A model generated the notes under the pieces. The model saw nothing but the letters and a program-made list of their open reading frames with translations. It did no database searches and was not told the DNA's origin. This document shows, piece by piece, positions 17,399-24,836 of a stretch of 64,000 nucleotides of DNA. This stretch comes from Halobacillus litoralis. Its GTDB lineage: Bacteria; Bacillota; Bacilli; Bacillales; Halobacillaceae. Position 1 is the first letter of the stretch. Each line of letters opens with the position of its first letter. The stretch is from NCBI RefSeq assembly GCF_009856445.1, contig NZ_WMFA01000013.1, forward strand, positions 1 to 64,000, in the 5' to 3' direction. A program made the position numbers and the translations under genes.

Positions 17399-17508
17399 TC
17401 TTGAAGACTCAGCTTCGATATTTCTGTGTGATTCTAGGGGCTCCGGGAAAAGATTCGTCATGCCCATCGCCCCTTTACCGGGTAAGTTGCTCGAAACCAC
17501 TTCTAAAA
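17399..17508 (-). repeat. Dispersed repeat copy R2 (short form)
   Basis: It begins TTGAAGACTCAGCTTCGATA and continues GTGTGATTCTAGGGGCTCCG, as in copy R3. It ends in CTCGAAACCACTTCTAAAA. It lacks the GC-rich core. It lies between the receptor-operon promoter and the YdjM-like gene; no gene is seen in 17368-17583. Confidence 0.75.
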
Positions 17509-17581
17509 TTTCGGCTCATATGATTGAGAGAAGTGGGCCACTCCGCAGCACATTAAAGCTTGATAAGGTTTGGATATAAAA

Positions 17582-17606
17582 AAGACACTACTTGAATGTA
17601 GTGTCA
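17582..17606 (-). terminator. Terminator of the YdjM-like gene
   Basis: Arms GACACTAC and GTAGTGTC are followed by TTTTTT on the minus strand, directly after the stop of the hydrolase-like gene. Confidence 0.8.
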
Positions 17607-18215
17607 GAAAATGTTTGAGGTGAGGTACCATACGTTCCATAAAAGCAGGCTGTAGACAATGAGACGCTCACTATTGGAGCCTGTTCGAAAGGTGAAGATG
17701 AATTGTATGTGCTTCTTTGAAAAAGGATAAACCAACGGGATACCTTTTTTCGTTATGTAATCACCAAATAAATGCGAAACCACGCCTATGATCAATCCTC
17801 CGATATACATACGGGGGATGGAGAAGGCTTGTTCAAGGATAATACCGTAACCGATAAGTAAACCGACAAACAACACGGAATGGGTCATTTTTCTATGTCC
17901 GCGGATCATGATGAGGATGGGTAAAAGCAGCATGACGAAAATTTTCAGTTGTTCTCGATAGGTGTCCAAATACTCTGGTACAAACAAGTAACAGAGAAAG
18001 GCGACGGTAAAGACCGTCATAAGTCCTCGCCAAAACTTGTGGCCAAGGGTGGATGTTGGTGTGTCGATGTCCGGCAAAAGTGAGCCGAAAAGGACGAACA
18101 CAAAAAATAAAACCGTTTGAAGAGGCTGTTCAGGCATCCACTCGAATGTAGGGAGTAAGGTCATGGCTCCCACCCCGAATGTGAAACCCACAACCTGGTG
18201 TCCTGATGCCATCAT
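17604..18215 (-). CDS. YdjM-like metal-dependent membrane hydrolase
   Basis: This is a membrane protein of about 203 residues of the LexA-regulated YdjM family. Conserved metal-binding signatures are MMASGHQVVGF, LLPDIDTPTSTLGHKF, RGHRKMTHSV and the C-terminal VSHLFGDYITKKGIPLVYPF, giving several His and Asp residues at the membrane face. Members are thought to be zinc-dependent phospholipase-like hydrolases. The start is taken at ATG 18215, downstream of GAGGGGA; the longer frame would run into the HesB-like gene. No LexA box was noticed here. Confidence 0.78.
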   Translation of the reverse strand: MMASGHQVVGFTFGVGAMTLLPTFEWMPEQPLQTVLFFVFVLFGSLLPDIDTPTSTLGHKFWRGLMTVFTVAFLCYLFVPEYLDTYREQLKIFVMLLLPILIMIRGHRKMTHSVLFVGLLIGYGIILEQAFSIPRMYIGGLIIGVVSHLFGDYITKKGIPLVYPFSKKHIQFIFTFRTGSNSERLIVYSLLLWNVWYLTSNIF

Positions 18216-18287
18216 GGTGTGTAGCGATCCCCTCTTTTCTACTATATACGTTTCATTAGGAAGAACCCTGCACGTGGAACGTTTCCT

Positions 18288-18315
18288 AAAAAAATAAACC
18301 CACAAAACCGTGGGT
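18288..18315 (-). terminator. Terminator of the HesB-like gene
   Basis: Arms ACCCACGG and TTGTGGGT on the minus strand are followed by TTATTTTTTT. It separates the HesB-like and YdjM-like genes. Confidence 0.85.
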
Positions 18316-18321
18316 ATTGTT

Positions 18322-18606
18322 TCAACAGTCTTTTTCAGGAAGCCCAAGCATCTGAAACTTCGGCCCTTCCATGGTCTGTTTCCCTTCAATCGTCAAGGCT
18401 TCCGTCATATGGGCAATTCTACTGTCTATGGCTACAGGAATAGAGTTGATGTGATGAAGCTCATCATCCCCTTCCGGTTCACCAATCGTCATACCGATAT
18501 CCGGTTCCCCACACCCGTAACCAGCAAAAAATAAGCGCAGGCATCCTGCATCTTCATCCTCTAAGATTTGATTTAACAAATCTCTCGCTTGGTCGGTGAT
18601 CTTCAT
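18322..18606 (-). CDS. HesB/IscA-like (A-type Fe-S carrier superfamily) protein
   Basis: This 94-residue protein opens MKITDQARDLLNQILEDEDAG, as HesB/IscA-fold proteins do. It keeps one cysteine in the first metal loop (FFAGYGCGEPDIG) and ends in a C-terminal Cys, but it lacks the canonical C-x-C pair. It therefore belongs to the divergent subgroup found in Bacilli, with uncertain Fe-S role. ATG 18606 follows GGGGTG; a GTG at 18615 is less likely. It appears monocistronic. Confidence 0.75.
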   Translation of the reverse strand: MKITDQARDLLNQILEDEDAGCLRLFFAGYGCGEPDIGMTIGEPEGDDELHHINSIPVAIDSRIAHMTEALTIEGKQTMEGPKFQMLGLPEKDC

Positions 18607-18712
18607 CGCCTTCACCCCTTCGACTATAAAATACCATAATTGCCAGCACTCCTGGTAATGATATGAATCGCATCTTATGCGCTGTAACTATTCTTCCCTT
18701 CCTTCAAATAAA

Positions 18713-18741
18713 AATCCCTGGTGGAGTTTCCACCAGGGATC
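18713..18741 (-). terminator. Terminator of ohr
   Basis: Twelve-bp arms ATCCCTGGTGGA and TCCACCAGGGAT form a strong stem just after the ohr stop, followed by TTTTTATTT on the minus strand. Confidence 0.9.
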
Positions 18742-18754
18742 AAGGGGTTATTTT

Positions 18755-19171
18755 TCATACAGCGCTCGCATTGATTTCAACGTCGATGTTCCCGCTCGTT
18801 GCTTTAGAGTAAGGGCATACTTTATGTGCTTCTTCAGCAAGTGATTCCGCTTCTTCCTGAGAAACGCCTTTGACTTTCACATTAAGGACAACGCCTACTT
18901 TAAAACCATTGTCTGCTTCATCTTTCATAAGGCTGACGTCAGCAGTGATTTCAGATTCGATGTCTTTCTTCTGTTTACTTGCAACCAGGTTCAATGCTCC
19001 ATCGTAGCAAGCGGAATAACCAGCAGCAAACAATTGCTCTGGATTCGATCCTTTTTCATCACCTTCACCAGGCATGGAAAGGTTCAAATCAATTAAACCG
19101 TCATCTGACTTAACGTGGCCATTTCTTCCACCTTGTGCTGTTGCATGTGCGGTAAACATTACTTTACTCAT
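18755..19171 (-). CDS. ohr: Organic hydroperoxide resistance protein Ohr (OsmC family)
   Basis: This is a thiol peroxidase that reduces organic hydroperoxides using two cysteines. The peroxidatic Cys lies in AAGYSACYDGAL and the resolving Cys in HKVCPYSKATSGN, both conserved. Its length of 138 residues is standard for Ohr. Reduction in this family is usually by lipoylated proteins. The ATG follows AAGGAGTG. No OhrR regulator gene or clear OhrR operator is adjacent, so regulation is not visible here. Confidence 0.95.
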   Translation of the reverse strand: MSKVMFTAHATAQGGRNGHVKSDDGLIDLNLSMPGEGDEKGSNPEQLFAAGYSACYDGALNLVASKQKKDIESEITADVSLMKDEADNGFKVGVVLNVKVKGVSQEEAESLAEEAHKVCPYSKATSGNIDVEINASAV

Positions 19172-19244
19172 TATCCATCACTCCTTGACTAATTATTGAA
19201 TCTACTACAGTTACATTCCTCATCTTGCCGTTGATTAAACATTT

Positions 19245-19526
19245 CTATTCATCATAGACCCGGTACTCCTTTTGCAGATCCACAGGAGCCATCTTCACCA
19301 TCCATTGCATGATGTAAGTAAAAACAGCAAGGTCATCGACAAGACCGAAGAATACGAGGAAGTCCGGGATGATGTCCCAAGGGAATAAAAGGTATGCCAC
19401 TAAGAGTACAACGGAAAACCATTTCTTCCCGGCACTCACATCTTTTGATTTGAAAAATTGTACAAGAAACGGCACAGATTTTCTGACATTGAAAAGAAAC
19501 TTAATTCTTCGCCATAAACGGATCAT
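19245..19526 (-). CDS. YkvA/DUF1232 family membrane protein
   Basis: This is a 93-residue protein with a basic N-terminus and one or two hydrophobic helices. The signature LLVAYLLFPWDIIPDFLVFFGLVDDLAV is that of DUF1232, whose P-x-D-x-I-P-D-x-x-P-like core is recognisable. The function of the family is unknown. GAGGAGAGG precedes the ATG. It is probably transcribed alone. Confidence 0.85.
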   Translation of the reverse strand: MIRLWRRIKFLFNVRKSVPFLVQFFKSKDVSAGKKWFSVVLLVAYLLFPWDIIPDFLVFFGLVDDLAVFTYIMQWMVKMAPVDLQKEYRVYDE

Positions 19527-19842
19527 CAGCTTCCCTCCTCTCCTCTATTATAACCTTCTTATTCTGACAGGAAGCAAGCACAATCCTCACAATTGCTTAA
19601 ATAAGACGTATACTTTACCATAAAAAGAAAAGAGACTATACCACATAATTGCAACCGTTACGGTGATTTACACCTACTCCACGTGTCGGAAAACGGTTGA
19701 ATGCTGTGCCGCACTATAATTCAGAATTTCATAAGATATTCGGGCGTTCCAAACACATACTACCCTTAGCTACATAGCCCATTTTTTTAAGTTCTGCATA
19801 GGATATCATAGCTCAAAGAAAATTGAAGGGGAGAAAGTTGTC
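19527..19842. other. Intergenic region, no gene seen
   Basis: About 315 bp separate the YkvA-like gene (minus) from the flavin reductase gene (plus). It contains a TATAAT near 19713, a candidate -10 without a convincing -35. No hairpin, repeat or short ORF with a ribosome binding site stands out. Confidence 0.5.
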
Positions 19843-20394
19843 ATGAAGATCCTACTATTGAACGGAACGATCGTCGGGAAAAAGACCCGGACGCTCCTTG
19901 ATGAAATCGAAAAATATATACAACAGCTGCCAACGGAACACACCACCAAAGTCGTTGCCCTCGAGAATTACGAACTTCAATTCGTAGATGGCCGCCCAGC
20001 TGAAGAGTACAATGATGATATGAAAAGATTGATCCATGAAATCGAGGAAGCCGATGCTTATGTCATCGCTACGCCCGTTTTTCAAGGATCGATCCCAGGC
20101 ACTTTAAAAAACGTGTTCGATGCCGTATCACCTCTGGCCATGCGTTATAAACCCGTGTCGATTGTCGCCAATGGGGGGACCTTGCAGCATCACCTCGTCG
20201 TAGAGAATCAATTGAAGCCAATCCTCAACTACTTCCGGTGCATGGTAACACCAAATTACGTGTACACACACACGAATCACTTTTCCACTCAAGGAGAGCT
20301 GATTGACGAAGACGTCCGCAACCGCTTAAAAGAAATGACCGTCGTTTTTGATCAATACATGCAGATGAGTCGGGAACTTGAACCAGATAAATAG
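19843..20394 (+). CDS. NADPH-dependent FMN reductase family protein
   Basis: This is a flavodoxin-like reductase of 183 residues. MKILLLNGTIVGKKTRTLLD is the phosphate-binding start of the NADPH-dependent FMN reductase fold. ADAYVIATPVFQGSIPGTLKN is the second FMN contact, and SIVANGGTLQHH is a third loop. Members reduce flavins, quinones, azo dyes or metals; some serve sulfonate metabolism (SsuE), but this copy is far from the ssu genes. GAAGGGGAGAAAG lies upstream of the ATG. Monocistronic. Confidence 0.88.
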   Translation: MKILLLNGTIVGKKTRTLLDEIEKYIQQLPTEHTTKVVALENYELQFVDGRPAEEYNDDMKRLIHEIEEADAYVIATPVFQGSIPGTLKNVFDAVSPLAMRYKPVSIVANGGTLQHHLVVENQLKPILNYFRCMVTPNYVYTHTNHFSTQGELIDEDVRNRLKEMTVVFDQYMQMSRELEPDK

Positions 20395-20443
20395 TCACTG
20401 CTCGTTTTCAAAACTAAGACATTGTAAACCCATCTAGGATCAA

Positions 20444-20478
20444 AAAGCGCGGGGTCTTTGTTAAGACGCCCGCGCAAT
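20444..20478 (-). terminator. Terminator of the transglycosylase gene
   Basis: GC-rich arms GCGCGGGCGTCTT and AAGACCCCGCGC are followed by TTTTT on the minus strand. The convergent flavin-reductase transcript probably uses the same hairpin. Confidence 0.85.
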
Positions 20479-20479
20479 T

Positions 20480-21118
20480 TTATGCTCTTCCCATTATTTT
20501 AGTTATGTAATTCTGCGTTTCCCTGAAAGGGGGGACCCCCTCATACTTGTCTACATTGCCAGGACCAGCATTATAAGCAGCAAGTGCTAATTCAGTATCG
20601 CCCTCATAACGATCAAGCATCTGCTTCAAATACTTTGTCCCGCCCATCAAGTTCTGCTCCGGATCAAATGGATCTGTAACGCCAAGACCCTTTGCTGTTG
20701 CTGGCATCAGCTGCATTAACCCTTGAGCTCCTGCGTGACTGACTACACCAGCATCAAAGTTCGATTCAGCCTTCACCACAGACCGCACTAATTTTTCATC
20801 GACCCCATAGCGCGTGGATGCTTTCTTTATGAGCTGATCTAAATCTTCATTTCCACTGGTTACATTGGCAATGCCCATCCCTTCCTGGCTTTCCTTCACA
20901 GAAACGGGGGCCTGCTGTTCCATAAATGTATGAACGGGTGGTGAAAGACGCTTTGCTGAAGAAGGCTCACTCGCAAAAAATGACTGCTCCATCGCTGCAT
21001 TCAGCAGACTTTGAAACGTCATGTCCTGCATCCCACCTGAAAAAGTGTCCGAGTTACGATTCCCTAACATAGACATGGCCTGCATTTGAATCATTAATTG
21101 GATTTTACTGACATCCAT
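20480..21118 (-). CDS. Lytic transglycosylase (SLT domain)
   Basis: This is a peptidoglycan-cleaving enzyme of about 212 residues. The C-terminal SLT/goose-lysozyme domain shows the catalytic Glu in [14 protein letters not shown], the [17 protein letters not shown] block and [16 protein letters not shown], all diagnostic. The N-terminal 100 residues are Gln/Met-rich and carry no clear signal peptide, as in the Bacillus YjbJ type. The start at ATG 21118 follows GGAGTGGAG; an upstream ATG (21148) lacks a site. It cleaves glycan strands to 1,6-anhydro ends. Confidence 0.9.
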   Translation of the reverse strand: MDVSKIQLMIQMQAMSMLGNRNSDTFSGGMQDMTFQSLLNAAMEQSFFASEPSSAKRLSPPVHTFMEQQAPVSVKESQEGMGIANVTSGNEDLDQLIKKASTRYGVDEKLVRSVVKAESNFDAGVVSHAGAQGLMQLMPATAKGLGVTDPFDPEQNLMGGTKYLKQMLDRYEGDTELALAAYNAGPGNVDKYEGVPPFRETQNYITKIMGRA

Positions 21119-21247
21119 GTACTCCACTCCATATAGTTGATAGTTCAAGTGTACAAGATTCCTGCTTTTTCAACAATTATTCTTTTGAATATATTTTACA
21201 ATTTACCAATAGTAGTCAAAACTTGAGAAAATTTTTTCTCTAAACCT

Positions 21248-21406
21248 CTATTCAGTTATCCTTTTTGAACGCTTTTTTCCCAAAGCAGCAACCAGGGAAA
21301 AGGTGATACAATAAAGAATAGCAAAAGAGATACTGAATCGTGCAGTGCGCGGTCGTGCTGGTTGTCCACGACGAAGCACATGGTTTATTTGTTCAATAGA
21401 ATTCAT
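21248..21406 (-). CDS. Possible small single-pass membrane protein
   Basis: This 52-codon frame on the minus strand starts ATG 21406 and ends TAG 21248. The product has a basic, Arg/Pro-rich head (VLRRGQPARPRTAR), one hydrophobic helix (FSISFAILYCITFSLVAALG) and a basic tail (KKRSKR), which is typical of real mini-membrane proteins. The ribosome binding site is weak (AGAAAG). It lies just upstream of the transglycosylase gene. It is not recognised and may be spurious. Confidence 0.4.
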   Translation of the reverse strand: MNSIEQINHVLRRGQPARPRTARFSISFAILYCITFSLVAALGKKRSKRITE

Positions 21407-21452
21407 TTCTTTCTAGAGTACTCTCTTTTGTCTCTTACGTCGAATCACCCTA

Positions 21453-21564
21453 TTATTTTTCCCCGCCAGGAAAAATAACCTGTAGATTTCATGGTCTGTC
21501 TTCCTTCAATGAAAAGACATATACCATCGCCCCCTTTTGCCCATTCAAAAGGGGGCTTTTTTTA
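21453..21564 (+). ncRNA. Candidate small RNA ending in a strong orphan terminator
   Basis: A perfect hairpin GCCCCCTTTTG...CAAAAGGGGGC with eight T (21531-21564, plus strand) has no plus-strand gene upstream within 1.1 kb. Just before it, TTATTTTTCC and GGAAAAATAA (21453-21478) form another perfect stem with a CCGCCA loop. C-rich single-stranded loops are typical of Gram-positive regulatory RNAs that bind ribosome binding sites. No promoter is convincing. Confidence 0.35.
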
Positions 21565-21587
21565 TCCTCTTTTATAACACTAAAGCT

Positions 21588-21706
21588 CCCTTTTGTTGAA
21601 GACTCAGTTTCGAGATGTTTGTGTGATTCTAGGGGCTCCGGGAAAAGGTTCGCTTTCCCTCCGCCCCTTTACCTTATAAGTGTCTCGAAACTAATTCTAA
21701 AAGGGG
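21588..21706 (-). repeat. Dispersed repeat copy R3 (short form)
   Basis: The copy starts CCCTTTTGTTGAAGACTCAG and ends CTAATTCTAAAAGGGG. TTTCGAGA near the left and TCTCGAAA near the right make a terminal inverted repeat of about 24 bp. The middle is only about 60 bp (GGGGCTCCGGGAAAAGG). It is nearly identical to R2. Confidence 0.8.
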
Positions 21707-21878
21707 TAGCATGAATGGTTGAGGGAAGTGGATGATTCGAACACCTGTATTCATTAGTAAGGTTCCAATTCACCCCCCCCTAGGCAGGCATATAGTGTGT
21801 TCTATCAAGCATTTGCGTATGCTAAACATCAACGAGGTAGAGTTTAAATCATTCACATCTCATATCCATACAAGCTCA

Positions 21879-22080
21879 TTTTTAAGTAGTGGTTTCGAGA
21901 ACCATACTTGGTTAAGGGGCGGAGGGGAATGGCGAGACTCCTGCGGGAAGAAAGTGCTTGGTGAGACCCCACAGGACGCAGTCCGAGGAAGCTCACCGCG
22001 CTCCCGCGGAAAGCGAGCTATTCCCCGCAGCCCCACCCACTCAATAAAAGTCTCGAAACTGAGTCTTCAAGAATCCTGCC
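21879..22080 (+). repeat. Dispersed repeat copy R4 (long form)
   Basis: The left end is AGTGGTTTCGAGA and the right end TCTCGAAACTGAGTCTTCAA. Between them lies a GC-rich core that begins GGGGCGGAGGGGAATGGCGA and includes GGACGCAGTCCGAGGAAGC and CGCGGAAAGCGAG. The core can fold into a branched structure. Long reading frames across it in several copies are compositional and not genes. No gene is seen in 21707-22214 apart from this. Confidence 0.8.
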
Positions 22081-22214
22081 AAATAGTTGGAGAATGACAT
22101 AATATTAGACAAGATCCGCGCTCTGTGTGGACAAGCCGGCAAAATATTTTTTAAAAGTTAAATATTCCACGTTTGTACATCATATATTTGAAGTACAAAG
22201 GAGGTGGAATAAAG

Positions 22215-22406
22215 ATGGACTTCAACAACCGTGTGTTTCTGTTCCTAGCTGCTCTACTTTCCGGGTATGCGCTTTACAGCATCGGTGAAACTTCCGGGAA
22301 CTTTTTCGATCAATTCTTGTTCTACGCCGGCTACATTGCAATGATACTTTTTTCTTTTGCTATTATTATCGTAGGTCTGGCAAGATTCTTAAATCAGTAC
22401 AAATAA
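22215..22406 (+). CDS. Small two-helix membrane protein
   Basis: This is a 63-residue hydrophobic protein, not recognised. Two membrane helices are predicted (about 7-24, VFLFLAALLSGYALYSI, and 34-57, LFYAGYIAMILFSFAIIIVG) with a short basic C-terminus. The ATG follows AAAGGAGGTGG at ideal spacing, which makes it a real gene. A small palindrome (TTTGTAC and GTACAAA, 22172-22199) straddles the region just before the ribosome binding site and could be an operator. Confidence 0.75.
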   Translation: MDFNNRVFLFLAALLSGYALYSIGETSGNFFDQFLFYAGYIAMILFSFAIIIVGLARFLNQYK

Positions 22407-22432
22407 AAAATGGCCTCTCTATTTGAAGGACG

Positions 22433-22466
22433 TGTAAAAAGGCTGCGGAGCATCCGCAGCCTTTCT
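22433..22466. terminator. Bidirectional terminator
   Basis: Perfect arms AAAGGCTGCGGA and TCCGCAGCCTTT are followed by TCTTTTATTT. It serves the small membrane-protein gene and the convergent YueI-like gene. Confidence 0.88.
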
Positions 22467-22467
22467 T

Positions 22468-22911
22468 TTATTTAGATGGTTTAAAAAGAAATTTGAAAAA
22501 GCTTGTCCACCCGTTCTGGTCAGATGATTCTACGACTTCCTTTTCTTCTTCAACCCTGATATGCTCTTTTTCAACAGCGTAATCCAATGTGAGCACAGCC
22601 CCGAATTCAGAATGGGTTTCCTTATTCGAAACGATGGAGTGGTGAATATTATGCTCCTCGGCTAAATCCATGTAGGGAGATAAAAACCGATAGCTTACAT
22701 CTCCGTTCAAAAGCAGTTCGGCATCCTGGTAGCTTTTCATGAGATCTACCAACTCTTCCTGCCCCTGCTCCCGCATCACCTGCCCCTTCGTCAGTGCGAC
22801 CAGGACTCGTTCTCTTAACGTACCAAGGTATTGCTTTCTTTCCCCTGGTTTTGTTTGCCGACTTCCATAAATGCCTTCCTGCAAGTAATCTTCCATATCT
22901 GGTTTCTTCAT
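22468..22911 (-). CDS. YueI family (DUF1694) protein
   Basis: This is a 147-residue soluble protein of the YueI family, identified from DYLQEGIYGSRQTKPGERKQYLGTLRERV, the conserved N-terminal block. The remainder (LNGDVSYRFLSPYMDLAEEHNI) also fits the family. The C-terminus is acidic, then basic. Members are firmicute-specific with unknown role. The ATG is preceded by AGGAGTGAATGAGG. It follows the lipid-kinase gene on the same strand, beyond a terminator. Confidence 0.85.
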   Translation of the reverse strand: MKKPDMEDYLQEGIYGSRQTKPGERKQYLGTLRERVLVALTKGQVMREQGQEELVDLMKSYQDAELLLNGDVSYRFLSPYMDLAEEHNIHHSIVSNKETHSEFGAVLTLDYAVEKEHIRVEEEKEVVESSDQNGWTSFFKFLFKPSK

Positions 22912-22945
22912 AGATGCACCTCATTCACTCCTAGTATGGCACAGA

Positions 22946-22975
22946 AAAAAGGCTGTACACATGACAGCCTTTACC
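22946..22975 (-). terminator. Terminator of the lipid-kinase gene
   Basis: Arms AAAGGCTGT and ACAGCCTTT are followed by TTTTC on the minus strand, directly after the stop. Confidence 0.85.
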
Positions 22976-23856
22976 TATTTTACAACGACAGATATGTGAG
23001 ATGGAAGGACAGACAACTCCACAGGCAGAGAATCGCCTTCTTCTCCATCGACGTTCGTCACCAGGTTTTCTTCCGAAATCACACGGATATGATCCGCTTT
23101 GAAGTATTCCACATCCCGCTCGTCTTTGAGTCCACCTCGAAGAATAGCAGAAACAATGGAAGCGAGACGAATCATATTTACTTTAGGTACGATATAGCCG
23201 TGGATTTTCCCATCATTCACTTTCGCTTCCGGGGATAATTTTTCGAATCCCCCGGCTGAATTCGTTAAAGCCGCCAGGAAAAGAAAAGATTCCCCTTCCC
23301 ATGCCTTATCGTCATATTCGATCCGCATAGGATAGCTGCTGTTCTGGGTTAAGGTTTTCATCCCTTCCATCATATAAGCAAGCGGACCGAATTTCGTTTT
23401 TTGTTCGGGTGTCACTTCATAGGTCGCTTCAGCAAGGGCACCCGCTGCTACGATATTAACAAAATACTGGTCATTGAACTTTCCAATATCCACAGATTTG
23501 GTCTGATCAGAACGAAGGACATCGATTGCTTCTTCCACTTTCAGAGGAATATCAAGAGCCCTTGCAAAATCATTGACTGTGCCAAGTGGAATGATTCCCA
23601 AGCGCGGTCGATGGCTTTCGTCTACCATTCCATTGATTGTTTCATGGAGCGTACCATCTCCCCCCATGGAAACGACGAGATCGTACTCATCTCTGCAGGC
23701 ATTTTGACAATACTTTGTGGCATCCAGTTCTTTCTCTGTTTGAGAAACTTCCACGTCATAATCTTTTTCCGATAAAATTTGCTCGATTTTTTCAACATGA
23801 TCGACAGCCTCTTCTTTTCCTGAAGAAGGATTGACGATCAGCATAGCCTTTTTCAT
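22975..23856 (-). CDS. Diacylglycerol kinase-family lipid kinase (YegS/BmrU-like)
   Basis: This is a cytoplasmic 293-residue lipid kinase. IVNPSSGKEEA (about 7-17) is the nucleotide loop, SMGGDGTLHETINGM (about 63-77) is the GGDGT catalytic motif, and PLGTVNDFARAL follows, all diagnostic of the DAGK catalytic domain. The C-terminal half has the NVDGEEG motif shared with YegS. It phosphorylates diacylglycerol or a related lipid. Whether it acts in lipoteichoic-acid recycling, like DgkB, is not decided by sequence. It is 26 bp downstream of a GNAT gene and may be co-transcribed with it. Confidence 0.9.
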   Translation of the reverse strand: MKKAMLIVNPSSGKEEAVDHVEKIEQILSEKDYDVEVSQTEKELDATKYCQNACRDEYDLVVSMGGDGTLHETINGMVDESHRPRLGIIPLGTVNDFARALDIPLKVEEAIDVLRSDQTKSVDIGKFNDQYFVNIVAAGALAEATYEVTPEQKTKFGPLAYMMEGMKTLTQNSSYPMRIEYDDKAWEGESFLFLAALTNSAGGFEKLSPEAKVNDGKIHGYIVPKVNMIRLASIVSAILRGGLKDERDVEYFKADHIRVISEENLVTNVDGEEGDSLPVELSVLPSHISVVVK

Positions 23857-23882
23857 TCTCTATCTCCTCTCCAAAACATCCT

Positions 23883-24341
23883 TTATCTCTCTGGCTGGTA
23901 TTCATAAAGGGTGCTGACTGAAGAAAAACCGATATGGCGGATGAATTCACTCACCCCATTCTGATGAGGGCGGAGACTTACCTGGATTGTTTTTGCTTCC
24001 TGCTGATACATCCAATCAACCAGTTCGTCACACAAGTCTGTGCCAATACCTTCACGTCTATAAAATTCATCCACAAATACTTCCCGGATATATCCATACA
24101 CATCTGCTTCCCCATGGGACTCGATAATGCCAAGAACATACCCGATCATTCTTCCATTCATATCAGCAACCAACAGTTTCTGTTTCGGGTTTTTTGCTAG
24201 GAATTGATCGGCTGCCCAATACTTGCGGTTTCTCACTTCTTCATTGTTCAGCCTTTCTGAGCTGGTCACATGAAGAAAATCAATGCTGTATCTTGTAAAA
24301 TGCATCAAATCCTTTTCTTCAGGTTCCCTTATTTTCACCAT
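23883..24341 (-). CDS. GNAT family N-acetyltransferase
   Basis: This is a 152-residue acetyltransferase. VYGYIREVFVDEFYRREGIGTDLCDELVDW holds strand 4 and the acetyl-CoA loop (RREGIG), and FIRHIGFSSVSTLYEYQP is the C-terminal strand. The substrate is unknown. The ATG follows GAGGGGG. It is 14 bp from the upstream YjdJ-type acetyltransferase gene and 26 bp from the lipid-kinase gene, so a three-gene minus-strand operon is likely. Confidence 0.85.
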   Translation of the reverse strand: MVKIREPEEKDLMHFTRYSIDFLHVTSSERLNNEEVRNRKYWAADQFLAKNPKQKLLVADMNGRMIGYVLGIIESHGEADVYGYIREVFVDEFYRREGIGTDLCDELVDWMYQQEAKTIQVSLRPHQNGVSEFIRHIGFSSVSTLYEYQPER

Positions 24342-24355
24342 CAGAAACTCCCCCT

Positions 24356-24631
24356 CTACTCTTTTAACACCACTTGATATTCAGGTGTATGATCAATAAC
24401 TTCCCGGGCGAAGGAGCAGACCGGGTCAATTTTTAATTTATGTTTACGTGCGTAGTTCACGGCATAATCGATCAATTCCCCGCCAAAACCTTGTTCACGT
24501 TCAGACGGCGCAACGAAAGTACTTGTAATGACCATTGTATTTTCATTTTCTTCAAATAGAAGCTGAGCCTTTGGGTCTTCTTCTTGTCCTATGAAAAAAG
24601 TTCCTTGTTTTTCTTGGATTTCTTGTCCCAC
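24356..24631 (-). CDS. YjdJ-type small GNAT acetyltransferase
   Basis: This is a compact N-acetyltransferase of about 91 residues in the Yjdj/GCN5-like short family. The core is MVITSTFVAPSEREQGFGGEL, and KLKIDPVCSFAREVI carries the conserved C-terminal Cys motif. I place the start at GTG 24631, because AAAGGAGAG lies 6 bp upstream and the resulting length fits the family. The longer frame to 24709 would read through this ribosome binding site. The acceptor is unknown. Confidence 0.78.
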   Translation of the reverse strand: MGQEIQEKQGTFFIGQEEDPKAQLLFEENENTMVITSTFVAPSEREQGFGGELIDYAVNYARKHKLKIDPVCSFAREVIDHTPEYQVVLKE

Positions 24632-24796
24632 AAAAATCTCTCCTTTCCCTATAAAGGATACCCTTTCATCCTTAAGAAAAACATTCCCTAACGAGTGCTT
24701 GGCGGACATAACGTATTCGACATCGTTATTTTAGGATTCGACATGATGAACAGAAATACTCCACATTCCGCCCTCTCCTTAAGGGCCCACAGACAA

Positions 24797-24833
24797 AAAA
24801 GAGCACCTACTTTCAAAAAGTAGGTGCTCTTTA
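24797..24833 (-). terminator. Terminator of cstA
   Basis: Arms AGAGCACCTACTT and AAGTAGGTGCTCT are followed by TTTTT on the minus strand, just after the cstA stop. Confidence 0.9.
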
Positions 24834-24836
24834 ACA

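Noticed and set aside
19620-19842. Possible riboswitch or T-box before the flavin reductase gene
   Set aside because: No specifier stem, conserved T-box sequence, or known aptamer core could be found, and there is no terminator before the gene.
21732-22097. Open frame of 121 codons on the plus strand
   Set aside because: It runs across dispersed repeat R4; the same translated string (RGGGEWRDSCGKKVLGETPQ) appears in the complementary copy R6, so it reflects repeat composition. No ribosome binding site.
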